DNA of 36,757 nucleotides. Source: Paramacrobiotus richtersi. Its lineage: Eukaryota; Tardigrada; Eutardigrada; Parachela; Macrobiotidae. How positions within the stretch are numbered: the stretch's first letter is position 1; the number at the start of each line of letters is the position of its first letter. The notes beneath the pieces were generated by a model that searched no databases, was not told the DNA's origin, and worked only from the letters and a program-made list of their open reading frames with translations. A program made the position numbers and the translations under genes. The stretch spans positions 1-36,757 of the forward strand of contig JAQGAU010000164.1 in assembly GCA_034698045.1 (NCBI GenBank), in the 5' to 3' direction. Below, piece by piece: positions 9,617-21,445 of the stretch.

Positions 9617-12600
9617 ATGGCTTTGGATGACGGTCAACCTCAGGTAAAACTGTAAAGCTACTTTTACGTGCGTAATTCGTGTTTAATTGTTACAAGTCTC
9701 CAGTTTGAAAAGCACTACGTGAAAAATTACTCAATGCAGCACTTCGTATAGTGCAATGGTTTTAGAGGATAGTTGTCTTAAGACCAGCGTTAGCAAAGGA
9801 ATTATGTAGCAAATTATACAGTCAAACGTCGTGAAAGATTATTCAAACAGGATCAATTCATTTGTCTGATCGTTGAAATCTTTTATTATCCACCCTAGCG
9901 TAGAAATTGATCATGTTCACGCTTCCGCCCCAGCAGTCTAATTCGCATTACACCGCTAGATCTTCTTCTAATTAGACATGGAGTACTTTTTCTACCAGCC
10001 TCGGAATCGATTAAGCAGAGAGAAATTGAAAAGACCAACTGGCAAGGAGTGAGTTTTTTGGGTTAGGCCCAGATGAATTAGATGCCCATCAGTAGTGTGT
10101 GCAGACCAGAAAATCGATAATCACCCGGCAATATGGGCTTCCGCTGGCAGGACACTCTGACTGCCGGGAGGAAAATGATTAGCGCAACAATAACTTGCTC
10201 GCTGTCTCTCAGTCAATGGAACCCTTGTGTGTCGCTGAGCTACTGCCGTTTTCCATTTGTCTGTTTTTGCTTGGAATGGGTTCGCCGGGTTGGAGAGCTT
10301 GTTTTTTGCCTTTCTCATGACGCTTCATTGCTCGGGTTTCTTCCAAAGCGCTAAGCTTTTAATATCTACAAAACATGGTTTTATTTATTAATAACTAAAA
10401 TGTTTACTTGAGAACTGCTCAATTGTTTCACTGAAATTTTAGGTTTGGTTTTCCTAAAGTTCTGCGATATTTTTGAGCGTAACATCTTCGTCAGTTTTAC
10501 GTTTACAGTGTAATCGAGAAATACACAAGTCACAGCGGTATGATCGATATTTATTGCGATTCATGTAGTTTATTGTCGCTGGAATACGCCGTAAAAACCG
10601 GGGCCACACAGAGTTCATCGTGGCACGCACAGTATGTGGGGCCATCGATTTTTACGTTACATCCGCTGTCAAGTGCACTTGCCCGACAACCGACAGAGCT
10701 AGATGCGCCGTAGATATCGTGATGATATTTTATTGTTCTATATCAGCGAGGGAAGAGTAATAGCGCCGGCGTTTGATTGCTTCGGAAAAACAAACAATGA
10801 TACACCTCTGTAGGGTTCGATCTTTGCTTTATTGGCTAACAATGGCTTGTTACAATAACAACCCATCCAAGCGCACGCAGTTGGCAACGATAATCATAGC
10901 TCGCTAATCCATTCGATCGCACTACGTACTGACTGTAATTCTGCCCGTATACTGCGACTAAGTTAGGTTTATTTTGTTTTCAGAAGGTGTCTATCAGGAC
11001 GAAGTACTGCGGCGAAGTGGATGTGCATGTTTTGGTAATTACCGCAGCGGTGAACCTAAAAACTAGAATTTTATATTATAGAATTTCTTTGTTATGTGTT
11101 CATCAGGGGGATTATCGAAATGTCGGACATAAACCGGTGTTCCTCACAGTACATGACTTTGGGTCAAATGGTACGTACAAACCGTAAAATAAGAGTTACC
11201 GAGTTTGTTTGCAGTACTGCAATCTATCGTAATTTTAAGCCACAACTTTACGTATGCCAAAGATAAACGTAACATTGCTGATGAAAGCAACAATATGGTA
11301 TTGTTTCTTAACCTGTTTTGCTGAAAAATGTATAACTACGGTTTTCGTTTTGAATATAATCACATGTTAATGGCTATTACAGCTACGAGCTTTTCTCGCT
11401 TCCTCCTCAATCCTTCCATGCTGGAGGTGCGACAAAAGTCCATTTGGCTAAACTTTGAACTGCCCGGGCAGGGTATGAATGCCCCGGAACTACCCAGCAG
11501 GTAACCCAGACACAACGCTTTCCAGACGCTTTCCAGGATGAAAATCTAAGCCGCGTTGCTTGTAGCTTTAAATTTCCGTCTCTTGACGAGGTGGCTGAGG
11601 ATTTAGCGGAAGTTCTCGATCAATTCAAGTGAGTGAGCGAGTATCCACTGATGCTCTTGCCCGGGATTAGAATAATCTAGTTTTGCACTGACTGGGAAAA
11701 AACATTTGCCTTGGACAGGATCGAGTATGTTGTGGGGTTCGGGGAAGGCGCTGGTGCCAACATCCTCACCAGATTCGCGGTAAGGGACATAAACTGCGAA
11801 GATGTAAATACTGAAAAAATAACGTTGCTTTCCAGCTGTATCGTAGAAGCAAACAAAAGCAGTTTTTTTCGTTGATTTTTGCACATTCGGACGTCCGCAT
11901 GCACGCTTAGGAAATATAACGTTTATCGCCGGTATATCCAGTTTTCTATTGTTTTAGATGGCGCATCCCACAAAAGTAACCGGCCTAATCTTGGTACATC
12001 CCACGGCAACATCGGCGGGCTTTCTGGAATGGGCTAAAGAAAAGGTAGGTTTAACTGATTTCACTTATTAAAGATACATTTCATTACAGTGACAAAGCTT
12101 ATATAAATATTTCTACTGCATCCAATACCGTGTGTTTTACATCTACCATGCGTTTCTAGCTGATGACCATCAGAGAGCACACTGCAAATCCTAGCGCCGA
12201 AGAGTATTTGGTCATGTACAAATTTGGCAATGTAAGTAACCAGAATTTTCCTGATTCGAAAACATTTCTCGACTGCATGCAGAAGCACTCGGGTACAAAA
12301 GAGTGCTTGCATGGAACTGTGCATCTATTCAGATTTCGATAAAAAGAGCTATTTGTACGCCATTTCTGTATACTGTGAAGCCGCTTTACTAGCACAATGC
12401 TGTTCTCTCGACAAACCAGCGGATCACGTAACGTACCGTTGTGTCGATTTTTTTTACAGCAAATGGAGAAATCGGAGGCCACCGAACGCCAGCGATTGAT
12501 TCTACAATATATTGCGGAAATCCGCAACCAGATGAACCATAGGAATATGTTTGCCTACATGGAAGCATTTCTCAAGTGAGATAAGACTGTCTTGATTGAA

Positions 12601-13345
12601 CCCTTTAAATGAAGATCGCCATTCAATATCGTTGAGTTCAAGGTCAAGGGCAGTGCTTGCCTCTGAGTCTTCTTAACATAACGTTTTTTTAAGGCTTTCG
12701 GTAAAGCCCGGTGTTTGTTTTTTCACAGACGTGCCGACTTTTCCACACAACTTCGCTCAAAACTTAAGTACGACGTGAAATTGTAATGGCAAATGCCCTA
12801 GCAGATCTAACACTATGGTTACGAATTACAGGTGCGATTCCATGATTATATGTGGATCTAAATCATCGTTTCTTCATACTGTGGTAGGTGTTTTTTAACT
12901 GTTCCTTACAGTCAATGTAAACTTGTTCTTTAACAGCAAACGATGCATTCCAATATGAACCCAAAGAACTCCACTATTGTTAAGATTGACGACGTGGCTG
13001 ACGTGTTATTAGAAGCGGTACGGATAACGGCACATTAAATTTTATGAAAGCAACTACAATTTCCTTATTCCGTGTTTCGTGTTTTCAGCCGGATCAAGTA
13101 ACCCGCAGTTTTCTGCTCTTCTGCAAAGGACTGGGATTGCGTGAGCGACTAAGACACAAATGGGCTATGGTACATAATATTGTGTGTTAATAAGAATACT
13201 TTCTTTTGTAGTAACAACGGTGTATACGCCAGCGGAACGCGCGTCCAGTGTGACAAGTCAAACGCGGGACCGCAACAGGATCACCATGCACGAGGCCGAC
13301 ATGCCACGAGGAGTGTCGCCTTCAAGATCGCCCGTTCGGCAGTAA
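9617..13345 (+). CDS. NDRG-family protein (alpha/beta-hydrolase fold, non-catalytic), 14 exons
   Basis: Coding exons as read: 9617-9643, 10984-11034, 11107-11170, 11383-11500, 11566-11628, 11719-11779, 11958-12044, 12160-12231, 12460-12575, 12729-12782, 12832-12883, 12937-13017, 13089-13140, 13212-13345. All junctions are GT/AG and keep frame, giving 343 residues. An alternative acceptor before 11551 would add 5. The order of motifs follows animal NDRG proteins: PVFLTVHDFGSN near the N-terminus, an acid/Pro-Gly segment (FELPGQGMNAPE), FPSLDEVAEDL, the nucleophile-elbow region GFGEGAGANILTRFA, EGLVL-like TGLILVHP, and FLEWAKEK. Next come the helical cap, CDSMIICGSKS, and SFLLFCKGLG before a Ser/Arg-rich tail (SPSRSPVRQ). 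As in the family, the elbow lacks the Ser nucleophile, so no hydrolase activity is expected. Family members act in stress, differentiation and vesicle or Wnt-related regulation. The first intron is about 1.3 kb, the others 49-370 bases. The family call is firm; exon 1 and the fifth acceptor are less so. Confidence 0.87.
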
Positions 13346-14373
13346 TGTCTATGCGCTCTAATATTTTTGACCACCATATTGGTGTATCTTGGGGCTGTTG
13401 CGGCCGCTAATATTGTTGACAGTAAATATCCAACTGTACTTCGTGTTCGTTTGGTGCATGTACGCTTCTTAACGCAAACGCTTGCCATTTTCTTTGCTTC
13501 TGTCTTTGTCGTAAGGTCTTAGTTTGTTAGGAAATATTTACATCAGATAACAAGCTGGTTACTGCTCGATTTTGTCGCTTGCCGATCGCATAAGTAAAAA
13601 CGTCTTGCAGCTTTAAATTCCTAACGCAAAAGAAATCCACATCTTTGCAATCACGACAAATAAAGAAAAAACATATCAATCTGAAAGCAAAACAGTTAAA
13701 CGAAACGAGAATTCCCAGCTATGTTGCAATTACCACCCATGCAAGCGCTCGTACTTGTATCAAAGCAAATTATAGCATATGAACGTATTTTGTTTGTTTA
13801 TTCAGCTTTATGTCTGAAAATGATCGGGGTACCCTGCACGCGATAATAGACCGTCAATAAACAAAGATTAAACAAAAACAGTTAATCTACGAGAAAGAAT
13901 CTGTTCTAAAGAATCTATGAGAACCCAAGGAAACGCAGTTGCAGTTTACCAACCAACCATACGGCGTTAACTATGGATCTTTCTCGAAGGGATTTCCGTC
14001 CCGGTCTGCCGCAGAGACTTCGTCTGTTGTCCTTTTTGAAGTTGCTGTCCGTAACTACATAGCGGCATGCGTCAGTTTGCCCTCTTGTGATTTATCGTTA
14101 CCGTTTCAGCACGGTCACTTTATCCTGGCTTTCAGCATTTCAAAGAAGCTTATCTTTGAAAACTCTCATTTGTAATTTCTCAGATACTTGCTCCATTGTT
14201 AAACAGATTAGCATAACAACAAATCAGCAGACCGACTTTAGATAAACCGACAATCAATACACGTTCAGACTACTTGCGTAATTATGTAGCAAACTTTTTC
14301 GATTGGAAATTACCGAGCTCATACGGCCTGTCTGGTAAAATTCGAAAGTTAACTTAATTTTAGAGCTTTAGAA
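13346..14373. other. 3' flank of NDRG gene and 5' flank of LRR gene
   Basis: Apart from the two candidate poly(A) signals, nothing is recognised. A 78-codon plus-strand frame at 13939-14175 has no family signature. The region just before 14374 is AT-rich and is probably the leader of the LRR gene. Confidence 0.4.
13659..13664 (+). promoter_or_regulatory. Candidate poly(A) signal for the NDRG-family gene
   Basis: AATAAA lies about 310 bases after the stop at 13345. A second AATAAA at 13856-13861 is a possible distal alternative. Confidence 0.4.
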
Positions 14374-16094
14374 ATGGCGCTCCCTTCCATGCGGTTGGAT
14401 GCTAGCGACATAATACTGATCACGTTTGTGGTCTTTTCATTCGGGGGTAAGTAACCTACACTTCGTTCTGCTGATTGTTGCAATAACAACTTTCATACTA
14501 ATAGCTCTAATGAATCGATCCTTTGTTAAATTGTGTATTATTTGTGGCATCTTTTATGTGCACTGTACTCTCCACTACTGAAGTACCTAGAAATGGACGT
14601 TTTAGGCTTTAATATTGTCCATCGTCAATCGGACACTGATTTTACTTAACTTAATGCGGTTTTTGCAGAAATCGTTCACTCACTTCCCCACCCTAATTGC
14701 ACCGTACATTACGACGTATACTTGGACTGTGCCTCTAATACACTGGAACTGCCGGGAAACTTCGACGTAACCCAGATTCCTCGTGGCATTACAAACATCC
14801 GGTTAGGCAAACCCCTGGCTACGCTGGCCACTCCTCCGACAACAACCAACACAGTCCACGATAACGTGGATCCGATACCTGTCCAGAACAGTCTTATACA
14901 TGACGCGGAGTTTAACGATTTTGGTACTGTTGGGAGTTGGGCACCGTTCGAAACATTTTTGTCTAACATCAAGGGTAACCTAAGAAGACTGGCTATTGTT
15001 GATTGTGCAGTCACTGAACTACCGGCGACCTTTCTACGAGGGTATTACCAACTGGGAGAGCTTATCGTACACCGCAGTATGATCAGTTCTATCCATGTTA
15101 ACGCCTTTGACACCGGAGGAGCCACGGGACTGTTTTGGGTGGAACTGAGGGAGAACCCGCTGGAAGTCTTTGATTGGGCTGTGTTTGCATCGGCGGAGCC
15201 GTGGCTTCGGGTGAGACATCTTTTATTGACCCTACTATACACAAAATTATGGTCATGGCTCCGTACGGATGTCAGCCACTCTATCGTACTGGTGAACCGA
15301 ATCACCTGCGCAGAGCCATTTCGCAAAATTATCAAAATTGCGGCTTTACTTGAAATTTTCTTGAAAAAGACCATAACACATAAGTAGTAAGGTATTCAAG
15401 GGCAAGGTGACATAACGCGAAAAATACGTATATTGCAAGAAAACTGGTGTTCTTTCGCTCAAAAACGGTTTAATTTATGTGGGTTTCCTTATAGACCATC
15501 AATCTCCTCTCCCAGACAGTTCCAATGAAAGTGATAACCAACAGTATAAACTTCACGCTACCGAAACTGAAGTTTTTGTTCGTCAGAGGTACTCAAATTC
15601 CCTTTCCACCTCAAAATGTTCTGGACACCATGCACATGGACAAGATGGTCGAAATCAGACTGCTCGACAACAATTTCTGCGCCAGTACCACTGACCCAAC
15701 AACAACCTGCTCATGTTGTGAAGCAAAAGAGTTTGTCACCTGGGTCCACGCAGTCAACCGTACTCGGGGGTATGACTTCTTAATTCTGGAGTTTCACTGC
15801 GGATACACAACCACCACCAGCCAGGATGGGAAGTTCACGAACAAAAGATGGTACATTACGCGCGAAGAAGTTGTTCTTCCGTCAGTGGACCAGTACCAGC
15901 ACTGTTCTCCTACTTCTGTCCAGCCAATAGTATCAAGTACCAAGCCAATAGTATCGAGTACCACCATCCAGACTGGGAATACGACAAGCCAGTATGGTGG
16001 GAACTCTGGTTCACAGATGAAGCTGTCTTTGGCGGTGTGGTTGCTTGCGGGACTGCTGGCTGTGTGCACTAGCAACCTGGCCGTGGTCAGCTGA
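14374..16094 (+). CDS. Secreted leucine-rich-repeat protein with Ser/Thr stalk, probably GPI-anchored, 3 exons
   Basis: Exons 14374-14446, 14669-15210 and 15495-16094 join in phases 1 and 0 with GT/AG borders and give 404 residues. The N-terminus has a hydrophobic signal segment (ILITFVVFSFG). Then follow an LRR N-terminal cap (two Cys, then LELPGNF and QIPRGITNIRLG) and about four irregular leucine-rich repeats (LRRLAIVDCAVTELP, LGELIVHRSMISSI, WVELRENPLEVFD). A Cys-rich C-terminal cap (FCAS...CSCCEAKEFVTWV) and a Ser/Thr/Gln stalk (QPIVSSTKPIVSS) complete it. The last 22 residues are hydrophobic after a small-residue stretch (GGNSGS), the layout of a GPI signal; a single membrane helix is the alternative. 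It likely sits on the cell surface for adhesion or recognition; the partner is unknown. A decayed copy of the exon 3 part lies at 21070-21445. Family confident, anchor type inferred. Confidence 0.8.
15922..15963 (+). repeat. 21-base tandem duplication inside the LRR gene stalk
   Basis: Two adjacent 21-base units (15922-15942 and 15943-15963) differ at one base (tatcAagt versus tatcGagt). They encode the repeated PIVSST stalk segment in frame. The decayed copy at 21.3 kb shows only one recognisable unit. Confidence 0.85.
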
Positions 16095-16145
16095 AGTGAT
16101 AATTTAGGCGCGTAAACAGCATGTTAACCGTTGATGACACGAGTG

Positions 16146-16151
16146 AATAAA
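16146..16151 (+). promoter_or_regulatory. Candidate poly(A) signal for the LRR gene
   Basis: AATAAA lies 52 bases after the stop at 16094. Confidence 0.55.
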
Positions 16152-16515
16152 TTTGCCAAGATTAAGCGAATGTTGCATGGTAGCAATGTAGTGCAGTCTG
16201 ATGGTAAGCGGAATGCTCCTCGATTAATTAATTAATCTGAGTGTATTGGGAAAACTAAAATACTAAAGTAACTTACGCAGCCCGCATCTGTAAGTTTGTG
16301 ATACCAATAAGAACGTTCATCATGATCCATGGATTTGCAAAGCATACAGGCTGATCGCTGAAAAGTTAATAAGGGATAACAATGGTGAGAAATGAGAATC
16401 AGCGACAACAGATTGGAAGTTTTAATGCCTAACGTTTCAAACATGAAACAGGTAAGTAATCAACGCAGCTGACCAAGTGAAAGCTGCCGAATGCCGATTG
16501 TCTCGGTCCAATGTT

Positions 16516-16556
16516 CAACAACAACAAACAAAAAACAAAAAACAACAACAACAACA
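16516..16556. repeat. Simple AAC/CAAAAA-type repeat
   Basis: A short low-complexity run of CAA units interrupted by A-rich pieces, in the interval between the convergent LRR and Ig-like genes. The rest of 16095-16619 holds nothing I recognise. Confidence 0.8.
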
Positions 16557-16619
16557 TACTGAAAAAAAGTTTAAGCAGTTAGGGAAAACGCAAAGAATCG
16601 GCTACATTACAGAATAATA

Positions 16620-17954
16620 TCAGCGAAACTCTACGTACGCGGTTTGGACAAAGTATTCCTCGACAGATCTATCTGGCTGAACCCAACACTCAACGGACGT
16701 TGTGCGAAGGTTAACAGTACGGGAAACCGTTACCTTAACGATTTTCTGACAAAAGGCTTTTTCCCCAGCCGGGTAGCATTTAAACGAATGAACCTGAAAG
16801 GCTACCAAGCCTTCCGGGAGCGGTTGCGGTTCAGCGCTGCGTTTAGGTAACAGATTTCCCAGAAGATGCCCCACTGGAGCCACAACAAATACCCTGTCGT
16901 ATCTCCAGATAATGTATGGATCCTCACCGGAAATCAGTATTCTAGCCTTGCAATCGAAATAGAATTCCCAAAAGCTTGTCGATACATTCTGCATGGTGTC
17001 AGCAAAAACATGTTCAGCCTTCAGCTTTGGTCGGAGCTGGTACTCCTTCTGTAGACACAGAGTAGAGGTGGCGTTTCCCAAACAGTGCTGCAGGCACTGT
17101 ACGGTACCAGCTGAATTGCAGGAAACATTATGGATAAACAGTAGGTGGGTAGTACCAACTATGGTGGAACTATAAAAATATGATCTGGACGTTGTCGGCG
17201 GTGTATTGTTAGTGTAGATTAGAGTATCTTTATGGCGCCACACTACGTAGTCCTTCCGCAAGTCATTTGCAGCTTTCAGAGCTGGCGGTGTGAGAATACA
17301 GGTGAACTTCGCGGTTGTTCCAGTGCTCGGCCGAACTATATGGCTAGCAGATGGAGTCTTTGGTACGGAAGGCCCAATTGAGGATAGATCTACTACATTA
17401 TCGCGACTTTCTTCCTTGGCTCGAAGCACTGCAGTCTGCAGCCTGCTAACTGTAAAAAACACTAGGTAAGCGCACTTATTGCATGCGGGTACTCGTGGTT
17501 CGAAGCGCTCAGAAAATGCACAGAAGCAATAGAAGCATAGTGACTGAGCTGTATATGAACAGATCGGAAGTTCTCGGTGTACCTGTCGAGATTTGTCTAA
17601 GATTTTTGCTACAGCGCCCTCTCGAAATCGAACCGGCGATCACACCTTTACTGGAATCAGCTGTGATCAGCGGTTCTTGGGGTCAAAAGTTGCGAAATCA
17701 CAGAGAACGGAACCGACTCGTGGACTTGCGTGTTAATCAAAACGACAACAGCTCTTTTCCTTCGATTTAACAATCTGCTATGGTTGTTTTTTGTGCGATG
17801 AAATACAGCAGCAATAGGTAATTGACTGTTGTTTCTTACAAGGAGTGCCGACTCTGGTGTTCGATCGCAGCACTTGGCATCCATCTGTGGTGTCCGTACA
17901 TGCCATAATAAAATCATCCATAAATATGATGATAGTCCAAGACTCCCCACTGAA
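16620..17954 (-). CDS. Extracellular protein with two Ig-like domains (partial 5' end)
   Basis: The main exon runs from 17449 down to the stop at 16620, after the acceptor gttttttacag. It has about 276 codons. Residues TTAKFTCILTPP, then VVWRHKD about 20 residues later, then HLLFIHNVSCNSAGTVQC give the Cys-Trp-L..I...D/NxG-x-Cys pattern of an Ig domain. A second similar unit starts at FYFDCKARI with IIWRYDR and later cysteines. Several N-glycosylation sites (NVS, NAT) are present. No C-terminal helix follows, so it looks secreted. An upstream exon, 17954 to 17840 (SGESWTIIIFMDDF..., phase 1 out), fits the required phase but is less certain. The signal-peptide exon was not settled; an ATG with a hydrophobic run near 18037 is a candidate. 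The gene is convergent with the LRR gene. It could be an immune or adhesion protein; that is inference. Confidence 0.55.
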
Positions 17955-19084
17955 CTGCCTCGAGAATAATCAAAGACAAACTACTGACTACTAAACAAGA
18001 TAGCAAAACAAACAAAATACTGCATTTTGGTCAAAGGCGTTTCGAATTACGCTTGCTTTCGCAGAGTGAGCGCTACAGAATTGTTGGTCCATTAACCATA
18101 ATTCAGTCTAGTTGCCGCAACGAACAATCGGATTCGTGCAGCCAATGTTAACTGCCGCCAGGACGAGCAACGGTTATGACCTGCCGGATACTGTGCGTGT
18201 CCCGCTTGGAGACGAATGAAATTTTAAGAGTCGACCGCAACCTTGTTACGTTTCATAGAGTTAATAAGATGGTCAACAAAAACTTGTTACATGTTGTTGC
18301 TAAGCAGCACTCACACTCACTCGAAGCGAGATACATAGTGTTAAAGTCTGTAAACTGGGGTAACGTATTCAAAACAGTAATGAGAGATAACGTACGTACA
18401 ATTTGAAGCTTACTGCATGTTGACGATATTGGGTGGTTTACTGTAAGTAAATCGCCCGTTATCAGAACTATGTGTTAAGCAACAATGTTACAGTAAATGT
18501 GCCACTACTGACTGCGAGTCGGTTGCAAGTAACGCCCTAATACAGTAGTACACCTTAAGTGCAAAGCATACCCTGACCACAAACCACTGACCGTCATCAC
18601 ATTAATATCACAGGTGAGCGTTGCTCGTCGGAAACCTACAGAGTCCAAATCTTTGGAACCGTCAGAATTAGTTGACAAATTTTATTATACAAGTAACGAA
18701 CCCACAGAGAAAATGTTTTATTATGTTCAACCATGAATGCTTATCCCACATGGACCTGTTGATTTTACGGTACGTACTTACCTTTCTACTATAGATGCAT
18801 CTTTTTCGCTGTATTGTTATCCGTACCGTTTGCACGTTTAAATGCAGAAAACTAACTCACTGCATTTTTTGTCCTTTTTGAAAATACTGTGTGACTACGC
18901 GTACGCTTTATGTTCGTCAGGTTTCCGAAAGAATAGTTTTCTGCTGTGTCGCAAAAATAACATGGTACATACAGTACGTATCAAGTATAATGCCATTCGT
19001 TGAACTGGCAAACAGATTGCTTGTATATCGGCAATTCAGTGTCACACAAGGGTCAGCGTGAATTCCAACAGCACAAAACGTTGG
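17955..19084. other. No gene recognised
   Basis: May contain the first exon of the Ig-like gene near 18037 (minus), where an ATG is followed by a hydrophobic run. A 76-codon plus-strand frame at 18176-18406 has no family signature. No repeats or RNA genes were seen. Confidence 0.35.
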
Positions 19085-21050
19085 TACGATTGCGAATATG
19101 TCAGCCTAATTAAATTACTCCTGGGTTTTGATTATTTTCCCAAATGACATCAGGGAAATCTATTAGCGATGCTCAGGCATAATCCAGCCATGCGAAAGCA
19201 TTGTCAGGCATACTGCTGTACACTCTGAAAGAACGATACAAATCCAAAATGTTCGGTAACAGCGGTATCAGTTAATACCGTGAGACAGATCTCCACGTTC
19301 AGGCAGGCGGCCAGATGGTCGGCCTTAGACCACGGAGTGATTGAGAACCGAGATCAACTCGATACATTTGCAGTTCCGGTCCTTGTCTGTCAGCTCACCG
19401 ATAAGGATGACGTAGCTTAACAACCCGACCGCTATCTAGAATTGCAAAAGTATCATAAATTTGTGTGTGAACCTTCAAAGTAGACATGCGTCAACATAGG
19501 CGGTCTGAAAAATTGACACATTCGGAAGCCGGCATCCGTCACATAAAACCATCATACGTTTTAACATCGTGAGTACAGACTCGTGCATCCTACGTGCTAT
19601 ACTGCCGTTATTGCGTATACATCTGTGACTGTGTTACTTACGCTTGCTACGATCTCTCTATTGATCACAATTTCAGCCAATGTCAGTCCGCAGAAACGGG
19701 AGACTCCAGATTTGAAATTCTGCTGATTAGGCTGCCGCGAGAGAAATCTCACACGTTCTTCCTAAACGGAATAGTAAACTGTCCAGAAAACCCTACCAAC
19801 GGTGAACATTTGAATGCCTACCTGCTCCGTCGCATACACAAATGATACAACATGACCAATTAAAAGAACCACTGTAATCGATAAATTTGATAAATGAAAT
19901 AGCCTGCAGAAGAAGTCCTTCGGAAAGTAACCAGATGCTGTATAGAATAAGGAGGACGTAACACACGAATTGGAGAGCATGGAACCATGACTTACTAGTA
20001 GTAGAATTATATTCTCGGAGCAGCGAAAAGGCTTCGCCACATTTCTTGGTTTGTTCTGCTGAAGCTCCAGTGGTAGCCTTTTTTTACGCTCATTTTAGTA
20101 ATCGAGACTGCAGCGGCGTGAAAGTATGCACCGAAGAATGCGGCTAGAAACACTGTGAATACCCCCGCAAAACAATGCGCCGCCGTGTTGATACTGTAAA
20201 TCACAGCTGATTGCTAAACAGCAGGTTTTGCAAAGAAAATGTTATGGAAAAATTGATCCTCTGGTTGCTGTCGTAAAAGTTCCATTATATCCTCCACTTC
20301 AATAGATACATCAGGCAGGCTCCAAACAATGACACCGGGAAAGAAAAGCGTGATACAGCACAAGACTATAACGCCGATCCTACTGATTGCGGGTGACCTT
20401 TCGTCATGCAGCTTTGCAATCTTGGCGAGGATTTCACGACTTTTCCACGCGAATATCGGCGTTATGGCCCTCATCAGAAGATCACCAAGGCCACAACCAA
20501 ACCGAAGAAGTTGCTTGTTTGTTGAGTTTGTATCAGGGAAAGCAGCTGATGGCATCATCTAATGGTGGAGGTCTCCTAGTCGAAGTACACCGACGTGGAG
20601 TAATGCCAGAGTGATAAATATACTTTACGTAGGATTAGGCCTTTTGGTGCTGGCTGATTACAGATTCCAAGAATCGGCAACGAAATGAACCAGAATATCC
20701 ATAAACCAGAAACAATCCTGTTGATTTTATTCATCGTAATTTTTGTTAACGGACTGCAATACCATTACGGTTTCAGGCTTTCAGCAAAGTGAATGTATAT
20801 TGCCGGATACTAAAAATGCAGTTTGGGTTGCCGACGTGGTTTGATTATCCGATGTCGTGCCCATTCTGTCCAAACAAATGACCTGTCGCAGCTGTTGCTG
20901 ATATCGCAGCACACCGCAAATATGCCAAAACATTTATGAATATAAGCGCCACAGGTGTTGACGGGGCTTGTATGATTGATTTACAAGGACGCGATAGGTG
21001 GATTATGACTGTCAGAAAGATCTGTACTTCCTGCCTTGAAACTCCGTGAA
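19085..21050. repeat. Tandem segmental duplication, unit 1 (decayed)
   Basis: Collinear with 21735-23755 over about 2 kb, including non-coding flanks. Matching landmarks are the noncoding stretch around 19375-19430 and 22015-22075 (ccttgtctgtcagctcaccg in both), the receptor gene, and the sequence beyond its start codon around 20790-21040 and 23490-23750. Divergence is substantial and includes small insertions and deletions, so the duplication is not recent. Confidence 0.8.
19520..20734 (-). pseudogene. Pseudogene of the gustatory-receptor-like gene
   Basis: Reads on the minus strand from an intact-looking ATG at 20734 (MNKINRIVSG) and follows the functional gene at 23438 throughout, but is broken in several places. 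A 2-base insertion after the second helix region (near 20630) shifts the frame. A TAG replaces the Glu codon at 20561-20559, and a second TAG at 20216-20214 falls after KPAV. Further frame damage lies near 20080. The last exon region near 19530 lacks the AG acceptor and carries a stop. The breaks lie in parts that remain recognisable, so this is a dead copy made by the tandem duplication rather than a partial transposition. It is described here as it stands; no repair is implied. Confidence 0.85.
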
Positions 21051-21069
21051 TTTTGTCTGGCACCCTGGC

Positions 21070-21445
21070 ACCCTAGCAATGACCCAACAATAACCTGCTT
21101 ATGTTTTGAAGCGAAAGAGATTTTGTCACCTGGATCTACGCAGTTAACCGTGTTCGGGGGGATGACTTCCTAATTCTGGAGGTTTTACTGAGGATACACA
21201 ACCAAGACCGCCCAGAATGGAAAGTTTACGAATAATAGATGATTCATTACGCCCCAAGAAGTTGTGAACCAGCACGAACACTGTTCAACACAATGAAAGT
21301 AGAATTACTTCTGTCGGGCCTATAGTATCGAGCACTTACCGACCAGACTGAAAACGCGACAAGCCATTATAATGAAAACTCTGGTTCCCAGATGAAACCC
21401 TCTTTAATGGTTTGTTTGCTTTCGGGACCCCGGAATGCTAGGTTG
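21070..21445 (+). pseudogene. Decayed 3' fragment of the LRR gene
   Basis: Matches the second half of LRR exon 3 (about 15690-16060): cysteine cap (acctgcttatgttttgaagc versus acctgctcatgttgtgaagc), the ITREEV-like region, the stalk and the start of the hydrophobic tail. It is on the same strand as the parent. It has several frameshifts and stops and no upstream exons. It lies exactly between the two units of the 2-kb duplication. The single PIVSST-type unit contrasts with two in the parent. Confidence 0.85.

Noticed and set aside
10133-10354. Plus-strand frame inside intron 1 of the NDRG gene
   Set aside because: No splice sites in suitable phase and no resemblance to NDRG N-termini.
12061-12527. 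Overlapping minus-strand frames of up to 123 codons
   Set aside because: They run antisense across NDRG exons and introns and have no domain.
14709-15014. Minus-strand frame of 101 codons
   Set aside because: Shadow of LRR exon 2.
15525-16094. Separate gene starting at the ATG at 15525
   Set aside because: The frame continues upstream to a good acceptor at 15494 in phase with exon 2, so it is the last exon of the LRR gene.
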